IMG/VR virus record: IMGVR_UViG_3300047310_000601
Span: 1 to 44,813 of that record
DNA from: a virus
DNA length: 44,813 nucleotides
Direction: 5' to 3' (one strand)
The position numbers and the translations under genes are program-made. Shown piece by piece: positions 7,392-14,864 of the stretch (positions are counted from its first letter, which is position 1; the number at the start of each line of letters is the position of its first letter). The notes under the pieces are model-generated. The model ran no database searches. It was not told the origin of the DNA and saw only the letters and a list, made by a program, of their open reading frames with translations.

Positions 7392-7715
7392 ATGGCACAG
7401 TCAGTTGACCTGAGTGAGAAGAGGTATTGGTACAAAGAGACAGTCGTCAAGTTCGGCAAGTTCAAGGGTGAGGATTACACCTGTGGACAGATCATGGCAC
7501 TGGAGCCCTCATACCTGATCTGGTGCGACGAGAACATCGAATGGTTTAACCTCGACGAGGACTTCCGGATGGAAGTCGAAGAAGCCGTCGAGCGTGAACG
7601 GGAACACAAAAGGTCAGAGCGTCGAGGCAGTCGAGGTCGTCGGGCTCCGACTATCGTCGACCTGACTACCGGTCGCGAGTCCAACGGCATAGACGACGAC
7701 GAGATCCCCTTCTGA
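7392..7715 (+). CDS. ExoX C-terminal-like domain protein
   Basis: A 107-residue protein. VVKFGKFKGEDYTCGQIM followed by YLIWCDENIEWF matches the small domain found at the C-terminus of exonuclease X-type proteins and as a stand-alone phage gene. It is thought to bind DNA. The nuclease domain itself is absent. The C-terminal half is charged, with an ERGSRGRR-like basic stretch and an acidic tail ending DDDEIPF. That tail resembles the acidic tips of single-strand-binding proteins that recruit partners. Confidence 0.6.
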   Translation: MAQSVDLSEKRYWYKETVVKFGKFKGEDYTCGQIMALEPSYLIWCDENIEWFNLDEDFRMEVEEAVEREREHKRSERRGSRGRRAPTIVDLTTGRESNGIDDDEIPF

Positions 7716-7729
7716 GCAGCAGGACTAAC

Positions 7730-7828
7730 ATGATGTGTTGGGCAATCGGTATACTGTTTATAATAGCTGTACTCGTCGCAGCATTTGCCTTCCCCGATAA
7801 AGGAGGAGACTACAGTTCTCGCAGATAG
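7730..7828 (+). CDS. 32-residue single-pass membrane peptide
   Basis: A short frame from ATG 7730 to TAG 7826-7828. It has AGGA 5 bases upstream and encodes MMCWAIGILFIIAVLVAAFA, then a polar tail ending SSRR. One hydrophobic helix of about 18 residues followed by a basic end gives an N-out/C-in membrane peptide. It is the last gene before a strong terminator. Phage peptides like this may act on the host membrane or in lysis control, but no function can be assigned. Confidence 0.5.
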   Translation: MMCWAIGILFIIAVLVAAFAFPDKGGDYSSRR

Positions 7829-7850
7829 TCCATAGTCCTCAAGGGAGAAG

Positions 7851-7877
7851 AGCCGGGTTCAGCCCGGCTATATTTTT
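7851..7877 (+). terminator. Rho-independent terminator
   Basis: AGCCGGG at 7851-7857 and CCCGGCT at 7863-7869 form a perfect 7-bp stem with a 5-base loop, followed by ATATTTTT. It ends the transcription unit behind P1, just before promoter P2. Confidence 0.9.
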
Positions 7878-7911
7878 GCCCTATCTCCTAAAAGGCCCCA
7901 AAAAATACCTG

Positions 7912-7941
7912 TTGAGGTCCCATAGGAACTTATTATATAAT
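7912..7941 (+). promoter_or_regulatory. Strong promoter-like sequence P2
   Basis: TTGAGG at 7912-7917 and TATAAT at 7936-7941 are separated by 18 bases. The spacer has TCCCATAGGAAC, matching the shared CCC-WAGG element. It lies between a terminator and ATG 7998, with transcription expected to begin near 7948. Confidence 0.8.
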
Positions 7942-7997
7942 ATACTCAAGAATCTTAATTTACCACTACGACATCAACCAAGAGAGGAGCGAGTAGC

Positions 7998-8441
7998 ATG
8001 CGCGTATTTCGGCAGGGCGATGTCCTGATTCGGGAAGTCCCGAAGGATCATATCCCAATGATGCTAAGCGGGACGCAGACGGTCAAGCGCGACCAGCGCA
8101 CTGGCAAGGTGACGTTGGCGTACGGGGAGGTCACCGGCCACCACCACACCTTCTCGGATAAGTCGAAGGTCAACATGTTCGCGAAGGCCGGCGAGGCCGA
8201 GATGTTCGAAGGCCCCTCAGGCGGCAATAGCGGAGCTCGCGAGCTGGCTAAGCTCCGTCACGGGGTCGAAAGCGATCCCCTGATGGATCCGACCCTCCGC
8301 CGCTTCATCGACGTCCAGTCGGAAGTGGCCTTACTGGAGCACCAGGAGCACACCACGATCGAGGTGCCCAGGGGTTTCTACGAGGTTGTGATCCAGCGGG
8401 AATACGCTGGTCGTCAGGAAATCAGGCGCGTGGCGGATTAG
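7998..8441 (+). CDS. Conserved RQGDVLI-type protein
   Basis: A 147-residue protein with an AGAGGAG-like ribosome-binding site. FRQGDVLIREVP, then YGEVTGHHHTF, then LEHQEHTTIEVPRGFYEVVIQREY is a conserved pattern I have seen in phage and bacterial hypothetical proteins, often next to DUF6745-like genes as here. The fold looks like a beta-barrel or cupin, with the His cluster (GHHH, EHQEH) as a possible metal site. Codon use is GC-ending like the other promoter-proximal genes. Its 3' end lies in a strong hairpin. Function unknown. Confidence 0.7.
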   Translation: MRVFRQGDVLIREVPKDHIPMMLSGTQTVKRDQRTGKVTLAYGEVTGHHHTFSDKSKVNMFAKAGEAEMFEGPSGGNSGARELAKLRHGVESDPLMDPTLRRFIDVQSEVALLEHQEHTTIEVPRGFYEVVIQREYAGRQEIRRVAD

Positions 8442-8541
8442 CTGTCGCTCGCACGAACGAACGGCAGCTACGCCTGATTTGGCGGGAGGGGCCTTACCGA
8501 TGTCACTGCGATCTGAGGGTTGCGCAGCTAGCGTGTCACGC
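8419..8541 (+). ncRNA. Structured element spanning the stop codon
   Basis: AAATCAGGCG at 8419-8428, inside the coding end, pairs perfectly over 10 bp with CGCCTGATTT at 8471-8480. Nested inside, 8439-8447 pairs with 8462-8470 over 9 bp (one G-U), the stop codon lying within. Two smaller hairpins follow: 8506-8510 with 8523-8527, and 8530-8534 with 8538-8542. There is no T-run, so it is not an ordinary terminator. It could stabilise the mRNA end, be a processing site, or control the next gene at 8556, whose ribosome-binding site is weak. Confidence 0.55.
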
Positions 8542-8555
8542 TGGGACTTGTAGGC

Positions 8556-9989
8556 ATGGACTCCTCCCGTCACCTCGAGGATTTTGTAGCATCTCTCAGT
8601 AAAGGAGAGATTGTCCTCTCATACCTGAACCTTGCTGGGATCGAACGAAAGGCGATCGCACACATGAACGAAGTTGTCGACTACTTCTTCAATACACAGC
8701 CTGCAGACCGTGCGACAGCGGAGAGGGCTATCCTCACTTTCCACCACCATGCTAACGTCCATGGAAACCAAAATGAGTGGCTGGACCAGAAACCACAGTT
8801 CATCTGGTGTCAGTCTCCCCAAGCGATGGTCGTCATCTCCAAGGTCCTCAGCGACATCCATGAAGGCACTCGGCCAGTAAAGCCCTCAGGGATGCGTCCA
8901 GGCCCGGGCGCCAAGATCCACGCACCTGCGCGACTTCAGAACTCGGTCCGGGGAGACACTCCTGTCGAGTATCTAATCGGACAGGCCACAGATGTCTTTG
9001 ACTCCCGAGGACTGGACATCAGCTTAAGGGCTATGGGGACAGTCTCAGGACACTGGTCCTCGACCGTGGAGAACGAGACGCTAGACAGCCTGTTTCGCGG
9101 AACCAGAAGAGGAGGCTCGGTCCTACGAGGAACTTGGCCATGGAGCCTGGAGAACATTGCAAGCCAAATCAGGTTCTCGATTAAGACCAACCCGGATACT
9201 ACCTTGTACTCTGAGCAGGGGGGTAACGGGAAAGACGGGGAGTTAGTTGAACGCAGCCTAGCAGCTACCGAACCACATCTGTCACAGATCAAGCTTGACC
9301 CCAAGTTCTACGGGCGGAGGCTCAAGCTGAGGCATGCATGGTTAGGACAACATGCAGTAGACGATCACTCCTATACAGATCTTGCATGGGCGCTACGTAG
9401 GTCATGTAACTGGGTCATGGACTATGGCTCATTCGTGTTCTGCTGCGAGCGTCCTGCAGAGATTCACTACCAAGACCTCGGCACAGGAACTACAAGGTAT
9501 CGGCTCCACAATGAGAATGGGCCTGCAGTTAGGTTCCACGACGGCTGGCAGATGCATGTGCTTAGTGGAGTCGGTGTACCAGACTTCGTTGTCGAGAAAC
9601 CCCACTTGATCACTACATTCAAGATCAACCGAGAAGGGAACCAGGAAGTCCGGCGGATCATGATCGACCGCTTCAAGTTCGGCGAGCAGCCCTCAGGGAT
9701 CGCCGCTTACGTGATCGCCTGTGGAGCAAAGCGCATCAGCCATGACGAACGCTGGGGAACCCTCTGGAGGTTCAGGAACGCACAGCTTGCGAGATCGATG
9801 GGCGAGATCGAGGACGAGACATACGTCATGCTCGAGGTCGTTAATCGCTCTCCAGAACCCGATGGGTCGTTCAAACGCTACTACTTGCGGGTTCCGCCTA
9901 ACATGCGCACGGCACATCAAGCGGCAGCCTGGACATTCGGGTTCACCGGTGCAGAGCTCGACCTCTACTACCCCTTACAGGAGTCGTAA
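8556..9989 (+). CDS. DUF6745-like protein
   Basis: A 477-residue protein resembling DUF6745. Near the N-terminus PQFIWCQSPQ fits the family's conserved segment. The C-terminal half has RLHNENGPAVRFHDGW, then a VGVPDFVVEKP-type stretch, then QEVRRIMIDRFKFG, EVVNRSPEPDGSFKRY and RVPPNMRTAHQAAAWTFG. Bacterial members are uncharacterised and I recall them near RQGDVLI proteins, which is the arrangement here. No catalytic residue is known. A structured RNA element separates the two genes. Confidence 0.65.
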   Translation: MDSSRHLEDFVASLSKGEIVLSYLNLAGIERKAIAHMNEVVDYFFNTQPADRATAERAILTFHHHANVHGNQNEWLDQKPQFIWCQSPQAMVVISKVLSDIHEGTRPVKPSGMRPGPGAKIHAPARLQNSVRGDTPVEYLIGQATDVFDSRGLDISLRAMGTVSGHWSSTVENETLDSLFRGTRRGGSVLRGTWPWSLENIASQIRFSIKTNPDTTLYSEQGGNGKDGELVERSLAATEPHLSQIKLDPKFYGRRLKLRHAWLGQHAVDDHSYTDLAWALRRSCNWVMDYGSFVFCCERPAEIHYQDLGTGTTRYRLHNENGPAVRFHDGWQMHVLSGVGVPDFVVEKPHLITTFKINREGNQEVRRIMIDRFKFGEQPSGIAAYVIACGAKRISHDERWGTLWRFRNAQLARSMGEIEDETYVMLEVVNRSPEPDGSFKRYYLRVPPNMRTAHQAAAWTFGFTGAELDLYYPLQES

Positions 9990-9992
9990 CAG

Positions 9993-10907
9993 ATGTCCTT
10001 CAGGCAACCAATGCTTGCAGTAGATACGTCTCTAATGTATCTGGAGAGCCTCTTCGTAACCACCAACGATGCCTTCTACATGTCAACTAAGTTTGACGGA
10101 ATTAGGGGGTCCGTAGTTGACGGAGTTCTAGTCTCCAGAACCCTGAAGTTTATCCCTAACTACTACATCCGGTCGATCCTAAGTCGGCCAGAATTCGAAG
10201 GCTTAGATGGCGAGTTGGTGGTAGGGGCACCTTGTGGCGAAGGAGTTATGTCCCGATCGAGCTCGGGAGTGATGTCAAGAGAAGGCAGACCCGACTTCAA
10301 GTTTTACGTATTTGACAAGCATGATCTTGACGGAGTCTTCATGGACCGTCACGAGTACCTACAGACCAGACCTTGGATGGGACATCCCGGGGCGGAGTTC
10401 ATCGAGTTAGTAGATCAGCATCTGGTGACCTCAATCGATCAGGTGGCGGAACTGGAAGAACGGTTTGTAACCGAGGGGTATGAAGGGGCGATTCTCAAGT
10501 GGGTAGCATCTCCTTACAAGCAGGGAAGGTCGACCCTGAGAGAACGTTACATGATGAAGCTAAAGCGCTTCAAGGACTCTGAGGGTACAGTTACCGGCTT
10601 TGAGGAGTTGATGCACAATGACAACGAGGCGACAATCGACGATAGAGGCTACACTAAGAGGAGTAGCCATAAGGACAATAAGCGACCTGGCAACACTCTT
10701 GGAAAGCTCGTCATACAAGATCTCCACAGACCCGAGTGGACTCCTAAAGTTGGAACTGGCTTTGATGCCGAAACCAGGAAGGAGATCTGGGACAACCAGG
10801 AACAGTACCTCGGCAAAATCGCCAAGTATAAATACCTCCCAGTCGGAACCCTCGAGCAACCCAGACACCCAGTCTTCCTCGGCTTCCGTGACTCCTCCGA
10901 CCTCTGA
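9993..10907 (+). CDS. ATP-dependent DNA ligase
   Basis: A 304-residue nucleotidyltransferase. STKFDGIRG near residue 30 holds the adenylated Lys (KxDGxR). GLDGELVV is motif III, FYVFDK motif IIIa, EGYEGAILK motif IV and YMMKLKR motif V. The C-terminal 100 residues form an OB-like domain. It seals nicks during replication and repair alongside the phage polymerase. AGGAG lies about 9 bases before the ATG. Small single-polypeptide ligases of this size are typical of phages. Confidence 0.85.
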   Translation: MSFRQPMLAVDTSLMYLESLFVTTNDAFYMSTKFDGIRGSVVDGVLVSRTLKFIPNYYIRSILSRPEFEGLDGELVVGAPCGEGVMSRSSSGVMSREGRPDFKFYVFDKHDLDGVFMDRHEYLQTRPWMGHPGAEFIELVDQHLVTSIDQVAELEERFVTEGYEGAILKWVASPYKQGRSTLRERYMMKLKRFKDSEGTVTGFEELMHNDNEATIDDRGYTKRSSHKDNKRPGNTLGKLVIQDLHRPEWTPKVGTGFDAETRKEIWDNQEQYLGKIAKYKYLPVGTLEQPRHPVFLGFRDSSDL

Positions 10908-11061
10908 GGAGTGTCCTGGAGTCCGAGGTAAATGTTGGGATCTAGGGCCGTCGTTTCCTACATGCCCGGCAAAGGACTGTCCAAAGATAGGAGCGGGCCG
11001 ATCAGGTTACCGAGCACCGCTGGGACCTAGCTTCATCACCAGAAATGTGAGCCGTCAATGA
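10888..11061 (+). CDS. Possible 57-residue Cys-rich small protein
   Basis: Reading from GTG 10888 to TGA 11061, this frame has CPGVRGKCW, then CPAKDCPKIG, four Cys spaced like a zinc ribbon. It overlaps the ligase end by 20 bases and finishes in an ATGA overlap with the next gene, as real genes here do. Without it, the stretch 10908-11057 would be an unusual gap. The start codon is uncertain and the ribosome-binding site is poor. Confidence 0.4.
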   Translation: MTPPTSEECPGVRGKCWDLGPSFPTCPAKDCPKIGAGRSGYRAPLGPSFITRNVSRQ

Positions 11062-11504
11062 AGACCTCCAACCGTGGTGTACAGAAGAAAGCAAAGACGT
11101 GGAGACTGACCCCAAAGGGTGAGGAGGCCGTAGATCGTCTCGTACCTCAAGAGTGCAAGTACATAAGGGTACCTGCCTTTGGGGTAGCAGCTGCTCGGAT
11201 GCGCGAGATCCGATTGTGGCTTGGCCAGTTCGATGATCGAAAGCTCGAGCAGATCCTCAGGGCCAATGTCGCCGGGATTATGGGACCCAACAATAGGGTG
11301 GCAGCAAGACTTGAGGGGGAGAAGGCAGGTGACTACGAGTTCTCCGGGAGGGAAGATGCCATCGAACAACTCGTCTCGCTCGGGTTCTCCCACTCCTACT
11401 CCCCAGGGCAGCTTGAGGCGAGGGCGTCGGAAGAGCTCCGACTCCAACGACTATACACTGGAGGAACTGAAGGAGATCAAGGACCTAGTGCTGGGTCAAG
11501 TTGA
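11058..11504 (+). CDS. Hypothetical basic protein
   Basis: A 148-residue protein. It begins basic (NRGVQKKAKTWRLTPKG), then has a helical core (ARMREIRLWLGQFDDRKLEQIL) and a second helical segment (REDAIEQLVSLGFS). It may be a small DNA-binding or adaptor protein. Its last ~30 residues overlap the following gene by about 90 bases, and the tail (TGGTEGDQGPSAGSS) looks like out-of-frame sequence. No family recognised. Confidence 0.5.
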   Translation: MKTSNRGVQKKAKTWRLTPKGEEAVDRLVPQECKYIRVPAFGVAAARMREIRLWLGQFDDRKLEQILRANVAGIMGPNNRVAARLEGEKAGDYEFSGREDAIEQLVSLGFSHSYSPGQLEARASEELRLQRLYTGGTEGDQGPSAGSS

Positions 11505-11652
11505 GTTCCTTGATTCGGAGCTTGACAATCCCCAGAACACTACAGACCTAGAGTTCGAGCGGACGAAACATCTAAGGCAGTACGAGATATGCAGTCGAAT
11601 TCTAACCAAGACAGTCGAGAAGATCAAGCAGCTCGTTTCATCAGGGGAATGA
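11413..11652 (+). CDS. Small coiled-coil protein
   Basis: A 79-residue protein if started at TTG 11413; an ATG at 11356 would overlap the upstream gene by 149 bases. From YTLEELKEIKDLVLGQ on it is one charged amphipathic helix pair ending in EKIKQLVSSGE, so a short coiled coil is likely. It ends in an ATGA overlap with the Fic gene, so it may be coupled to it and act as a partner. That pairing is inference. No antitoxin motif is present, because the Fic protein carries its own. Confidence 0.5.
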   Translation: MRRGRRKSSDSNDYTLEELKEIKDLVLGQVEFLDSELDNPQNTTDLEFERTKHLRQYEICSRILTKTVEKIKQLVSSGE

Positions 11653-12149
11653 TGCAGTCGGAGGCCCTTGAGGACTTCATCCGTGAAAGTAATATCATAG
11701 AGGGCATTATCAAGCCGAAGGACATCCAAGAGACGGCCGCTTACATGTCTCTCTTAGGGCTGAAGAGAATGACGTTGCACATTCTCAACAGGTTCCAAGA
11801 GATAATCGCTCCAGACAAGCCTCTCAGACGTCTAAAGGGCATGGACGTCTATGTCGGCAACCATATTCCTCCGCCAGGAGGATCAAACATCGTCGAGATG
11901 TACGAAGAGATCATCCTGATGGCCAACCAGGATGAAGATCCTTGGAAGGTCCATCTCCTCTTCGAGGATCTACATCCGTACATGGACGGCAACGGTCGTA
12001 CTGGTCGAGCCTTGTGGATGTGGCAGATGCACAAGCAGGGCCGCGATCCGTTCCAGCGGTCATTCCTCCACCAGTTCTACTACGACACCCTCTCACGCAC
12101 CAGGGCAGGAATAGCCTATGCAAAGCCAGCTGACCCCGGCCAAGGTTAA
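11649..12149 (+). CDS. Fic-domain protein with built-in inhibitory helix
   Basis: A 166-residue Fic protein. FEDLHPYMDGNGRTGRALW near residue 105 is the Fic catalytic loop (HPFxDGNGRxxR) with His, the Asp and both Arg present. At residues 12-18 RESNIIEG matches the (S/T)xxxE(G/N) inhibitory motif, here N-terminal, which defines class II Fic enzymes that hold back their own AMP transfer. It would modify a host or phage protein with AMP. It overlaps the 79-residue gene by 4 bases and the Cys-cluster gene by 32. Phage Fic proteins are known (P1 Doc), but this domain order differs. Confidence 0.85.
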   Translation: MMQSEALEDFIRESNIIEGIIKPKDIQETAAYMSLLGLKRMTLHILNRFQEIIAPDKPLRRLKGMDVYVGNHIPPPGGSNIVEMYEEIILMANQDEDPWKVHLLFEDLHPYMDGNGRTGRALWMWQMHKQGRDPFQRSFLHQFYYDTLSRTRAGIAYAKPADPGQG

Positions 12150-12783
12150 CACGGACGAAGGGTGCGGAGATTGCGCCCTATGTTGCAAGCTGCTGCACAT
12201 CGACCCGGAGCCTGCTGTTGCCCAGATGACCCAGGGGCAGGTAGACTTCCCCGAGAAGCCCTGGAACACCTGGTGCAAGCACTGCAAACCGGGACACGGA
12301 GGAGGCTGCCGGATCTACCCTGTGAGACCTCAGGCTTGCGTGACCTTCCAATGCATCTACCTACAGTCCTTAACTCGGGATGACGTACCCAAACTGGAGT
12401 ACAACCTTAAGCCGAAAGTTTCTCACGTAGTACTGATGGGTTCGGTACAGGACAATATGGTTCTGTTCGCCCACTGTGACCCGGCCTACCCGAGAGCCTG
12501 GCGTAACGAGCCAATGCGCTCGCACCTGATCAATGTCTCCAACCTAGGATGCACTGTTATCATCGTAGTAGGGCGAGACCACTACGTGATGACGAAAGGC
12601 CGACCGACGGTGAAGATGACGGAGGAGCAGGCCCTTGAACTATCTAAGAATAAGTTCATCAAGCAGGGGTCGGACGGACAGCTCCATATCGGGCTTCTGG
12701 ATTCCACAGTTGCATCTACTGATAGTCGGCTTGTCCCGCGCCCTGTACCTCGGGCCGACTACGACTACGACAACAAGAGATAG
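12118..12783 (+). CDS. YkgJ-like Cys-cluster protein
   Basis: A 221-residue protein with CGDCALCCK near the N-terminus, then WCKHC, GGGCRIYPVRPQAC and FQC. This is the CxxCxxCC pattern of the YkgJ / UPF0153 family, thought to bind Zn or an Fe-S cluster. Its substrate is unknown, and some members sit by protein-modification genes. The C-terminal third is charged and Asp/Tyr-rich. It overlaps the Fic gene by 32 bases and has AGGA upstream of its ATG. Confidence 0.7.
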   Translation: MQSQLTPAKVNTDEGCGDCALCCKLLHIDPEPAVAQMTQGQVDFPEKPWNTWCKHCKPGHGGGCRIYPVRPQACVTFQCIYLQSLTRDDVPKLEYNLKPKVSHVVLMGSVQDNMVLFAHCDPAYPRAWRNEPMRSHLINVSNLGCTVIIVVGRDHYVMTKGRPTVKMTEEQALELSKNKFIKQGSDGQLHIGLLDSTVASTDSRLVPRPVPRADYDYDNKR

Positions 12784-12785
12784 CT

Positions 12786-14180
12786 ATGAAGCCTTTACTG
12801 GTCACACCCCGAGACTATCAGATCGAGGGGGCCCAGAAGCTTGTCAAGAATAAGAAGGTTATTCTTGGCGACGAGATGGGCGTCGGCAAGACAGGTACAG
12901 CAGCTCTGGCTTGGCGCGAGATCGGGATGAAGGGGCCTGCTCTGCTGATCGGGCGTCCTGCAGCTCAAGCTGTATGGATCCAGCAGGCCGATCAATGGGG
13001 CATCCAGCCTCCGATGACCATTACAGGTACTCCCAAGCAGCGACAGGCTATCTGGGAGGACATGGACTATACCTGGTTTGGGTCCTGCACCATCCAGGTC
13101 CTACGCAACGACCTCAACAGCGGGATTGCACCTAAGGGTCTGCCTGTACTCATCTACGACGAAGTTCATCGAGCCAATAACCGCAAATCAGAAAACTGGG
13201 CTACCCTGAAGAAGGTAGCGTGCGAGTACTTCTGGGGCCTAACAGGGTCGCCAATGCGTAAAGGGTTCTGGGATCTCTGGGCGCTGTTAAACCTCTGCGA
13301 TCCTAAGGCCTTCTCGTCCTACTGGAACTACGTCCAGACCTTCGGCTTAACGCAAAGGGACGAGATGGATCATTGGGAGGTCTTATGCCTCAATCCTGCA
13401 GCAGCAACAGCCTTTGGCAGGAAGATCTATCCCCACTTCATCCGCAGGGAGAAAAAGGACGTCCTTCCTGAGCTACCTCCGAAGCAGCGCATTCTAGACC
13501 GTCGCATCCCAGAGATGCAACCACGGCAGCTAAAGCTTTATAAACAGCTGGAGTCCGAGCTCATCGGGGAGCTTAGTGACGGCGAAATCATCATCGCCCA
13601 GAACCAGCTTGTCAAGCTCCTCAGGCTAAGGCAGATCCTGTGTACGCCGAAGATCCTCGATCCTTCATTCCCAGAGTGGGGCGCAAGCCTGGAGTACCTG
13701 GGGGATATGATCGAGGAGACACAAGACCACCATTTCGTAGTATACACTCCATTTGCAGAAGCCATCCAGTACATTTCTGCATTCCTCTCAACGAGACTGC
13801 CCGACACGCCTGTATTCTCATTCAGAGGGGGTGTGATGAACCCCCAGCAGATCGTCGACCATGCAAAGAGCTTCAAGGAGACCAGAGGCATCGCGGTCTG
13901 CTCAATCGCCTTCGCTGAGTCGTTCGAGCTGACTCCCGCTGAGTGGGCCTACTTCAATGGGTTCAGTTGGAGTTTAATCGAGAACCTCCAAGCGGAAGAT
14001 CGTCAGCATAGGATGACGACTACGGCCAGTATCTCGTATTACTACCCGATGCATGTTGGGGGTGTAGACCTTGAGCTGATGGCTCCTGTCCTCGACGAGA
14101 AAGCCGGCCACACCCTCGACGTCTATCGTACGCACAAACGTCTCAGAGACGTCCTAATCCGAGCTCGCGACAACAGGTGA
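12786..14180 (+). CDS. SNF2-type DNA helicase/ATPase
   Basis: A 464-residue superfamily 2 protein. GDEMGVGKTGTAAL is Walker A, VLIYDEVHRANN the DExH box and WGLTGSPMR motif III. HFVVYTPFAEAI opens the second RecA-like half, and LQAEDRQHRM is motif VI with the Arg finger. It would translocate on DNA, for replication, recombination or repair. The short length fits a bare helicase core. No other replicative helicase is in the window. Confidence 0.85.
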   Translation: MKPLLVTPRDYQIEGAQKLVKNKKVILGDEMGVGKTGTAALAWREIGMKGPALLIGRPAAQAVWIQQADQWGIQPPMTITGTPKQRQAIWEDMDYTWFGSCTIQVLRNDLNSGIAPKGLPVLIYDEVHRANNRKSENWATLKKVACEYFWGLTGSPMRKGFWDLWALLNLCDPKAFSSYWNYVQTFGLTQRDEMDHWEVLCLNPAAATAFGRKIYPHFIRREKKDVLPELPPKQRILDRRIPEMQPRQLKLYKQLESELIGELSDGEIIIAQNQLVKLLRLRQILCTPKILDPSFPEWGASLEYLGDMIEETQDHHFVVYTPFAEAIQYISAFLSTRLPDTPVFSFRGGVMNPQQIVDHAKSFKETRGIAVCSIAFAESFELTPAEWAYFNGFSWSLIENLQAEDRQHRMTTTASISYYYPMHVGGVDLELMAPVLDEKAGHTLDVYRTHKRLRDVLIRARDNR

Positions 14181-14184
14181 CCGA

Positions 14185-14382
14185 ATGGCGGATGTAACGA
14201 CAAGAGCTATCAGTCTCAGCGAGGAAGATCGGCAGCTGACCTTACTAGCTCTGGCTTTATGTTCTTTACTGAGACCGGGGTTCGATACAGCTCTGAGGCT
14301 AATTGCTGACCAGCTTCAGGGCGGATACATGTTCGAAGAGTTCAAAAGGTTTAATAGCGACGTAGTAAAGCCGAAGCCGTAG
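14185..14382 (+). CDS. Conserved small phage protein
   Basis: A 65-residue protein. LTLLALALCSLLRPGFDTALRL is amphipathic rather than strongly membrane-like, followed by MFEEFKRFN. I recall near-identical small proteins in other phages, but no function. It starts 5 bases after the helicase stop, so it is probably co-translated with it. Confidence 0.6.
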   Translation: MADVTTRAISLSEEDRQLTLLALALCSLLRPGFDTALRLIADQLQGGYMFEEFKRFNSDVVKPKP

Positions 14383-14401
14383 TTCATCATGAAAGTCCGT
14401 C

Positions 14402-14758
14402 ATGGCATTGATCTACCGCAGGCTCGCTTTGATAGCGGGGGCCCGAGCTGAGATCCAGCCCTTGGCGAGAGCCTGGGGAGTACTCATCTGGGGTCACATT
14501 GGGAGGTACGACCTGAGAGCACTGGAGTGCTACCCCCAGCTCAAAGAGGCCCGAGCGAGACGGAGAGAGGTAAACGGTGACGGTGTTGCGTTGGTAGAGT
14601 CCGTAGAGAACATTCTTTATCCCCTTTCAGCCTATACAGCAATGTACGATACTGAAGTACACAAGCCTCCGCCCCTACCTCCGACGGAGAAGGACCTCCA
14701 GCCCTTTAGCCGCGTGGAAGATGTCTACGACCTGCCTAGGTTACGGAAACGCGGTTGA
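14402..14758 (+). CDS. Hypothetical protein
   Basis: A 118-residue protein with a basic, mildly hydrophobic N-terminus (IYRRLALIAGARAEI), then WGVLIWGHIGRYDLRAL and a Pro-rich acidic segment (KPPPLPPTEKD). No family, signal peptide or catalytic motif is recognisable. It is the last gene before promoter P3, and no terminator is visible between them. Confidence 0.5.
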   Translation: MALIYRRLALIAGARAEIQPLARAWGVLIWGHIGRYDLRALECYPQLKEARARRREVNGDGVALVESVENILYPLSAYTAMYDTEVHKPPPLPPTEKDLQPFSRVEDVYDLPRLRKRG

Positions 14759-14788
14759 CACAGTTTTCGACAAAGGTAGACCATAAAA

Positions 14789-14824
14789 TTGACCTAGATT
14801 TCCCTAAGGCATTCGTTATATAAT
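14789..14824 (+). promoter_or_regulatory. Promoter-like sequence P3 with odd spacing
   Basis: A perfect TATAAT at 14819-14824 in AT-rich surroundings is preceded by TCCCTAAGGCATT, the shared spacer element. The only good -35 match, TTGACC at 14789-14794, lies 24 bases upstream, too far for ordinary sigma-70 contact. Recognition may instead rely on the shared element. It precedes ATG 14865. Confidence 0.6.
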
Positions 14825-14864
14825 ATAGATCATGTGAACTTGGTGTTAAACCTGTAGGGTGGGC

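Noticed and set aside
7738-7764. Promoter-like TATAAT in the 32-residue gene
   Set aside because: No good -35, no shared spacer element, and a terminator follows within 90 bases.
10618-10887. Long frame overlapping the ligase end
   Set aside because: The part inside the ligase is out of frame with strong ligase motifs; only the last 57 codons may be real.
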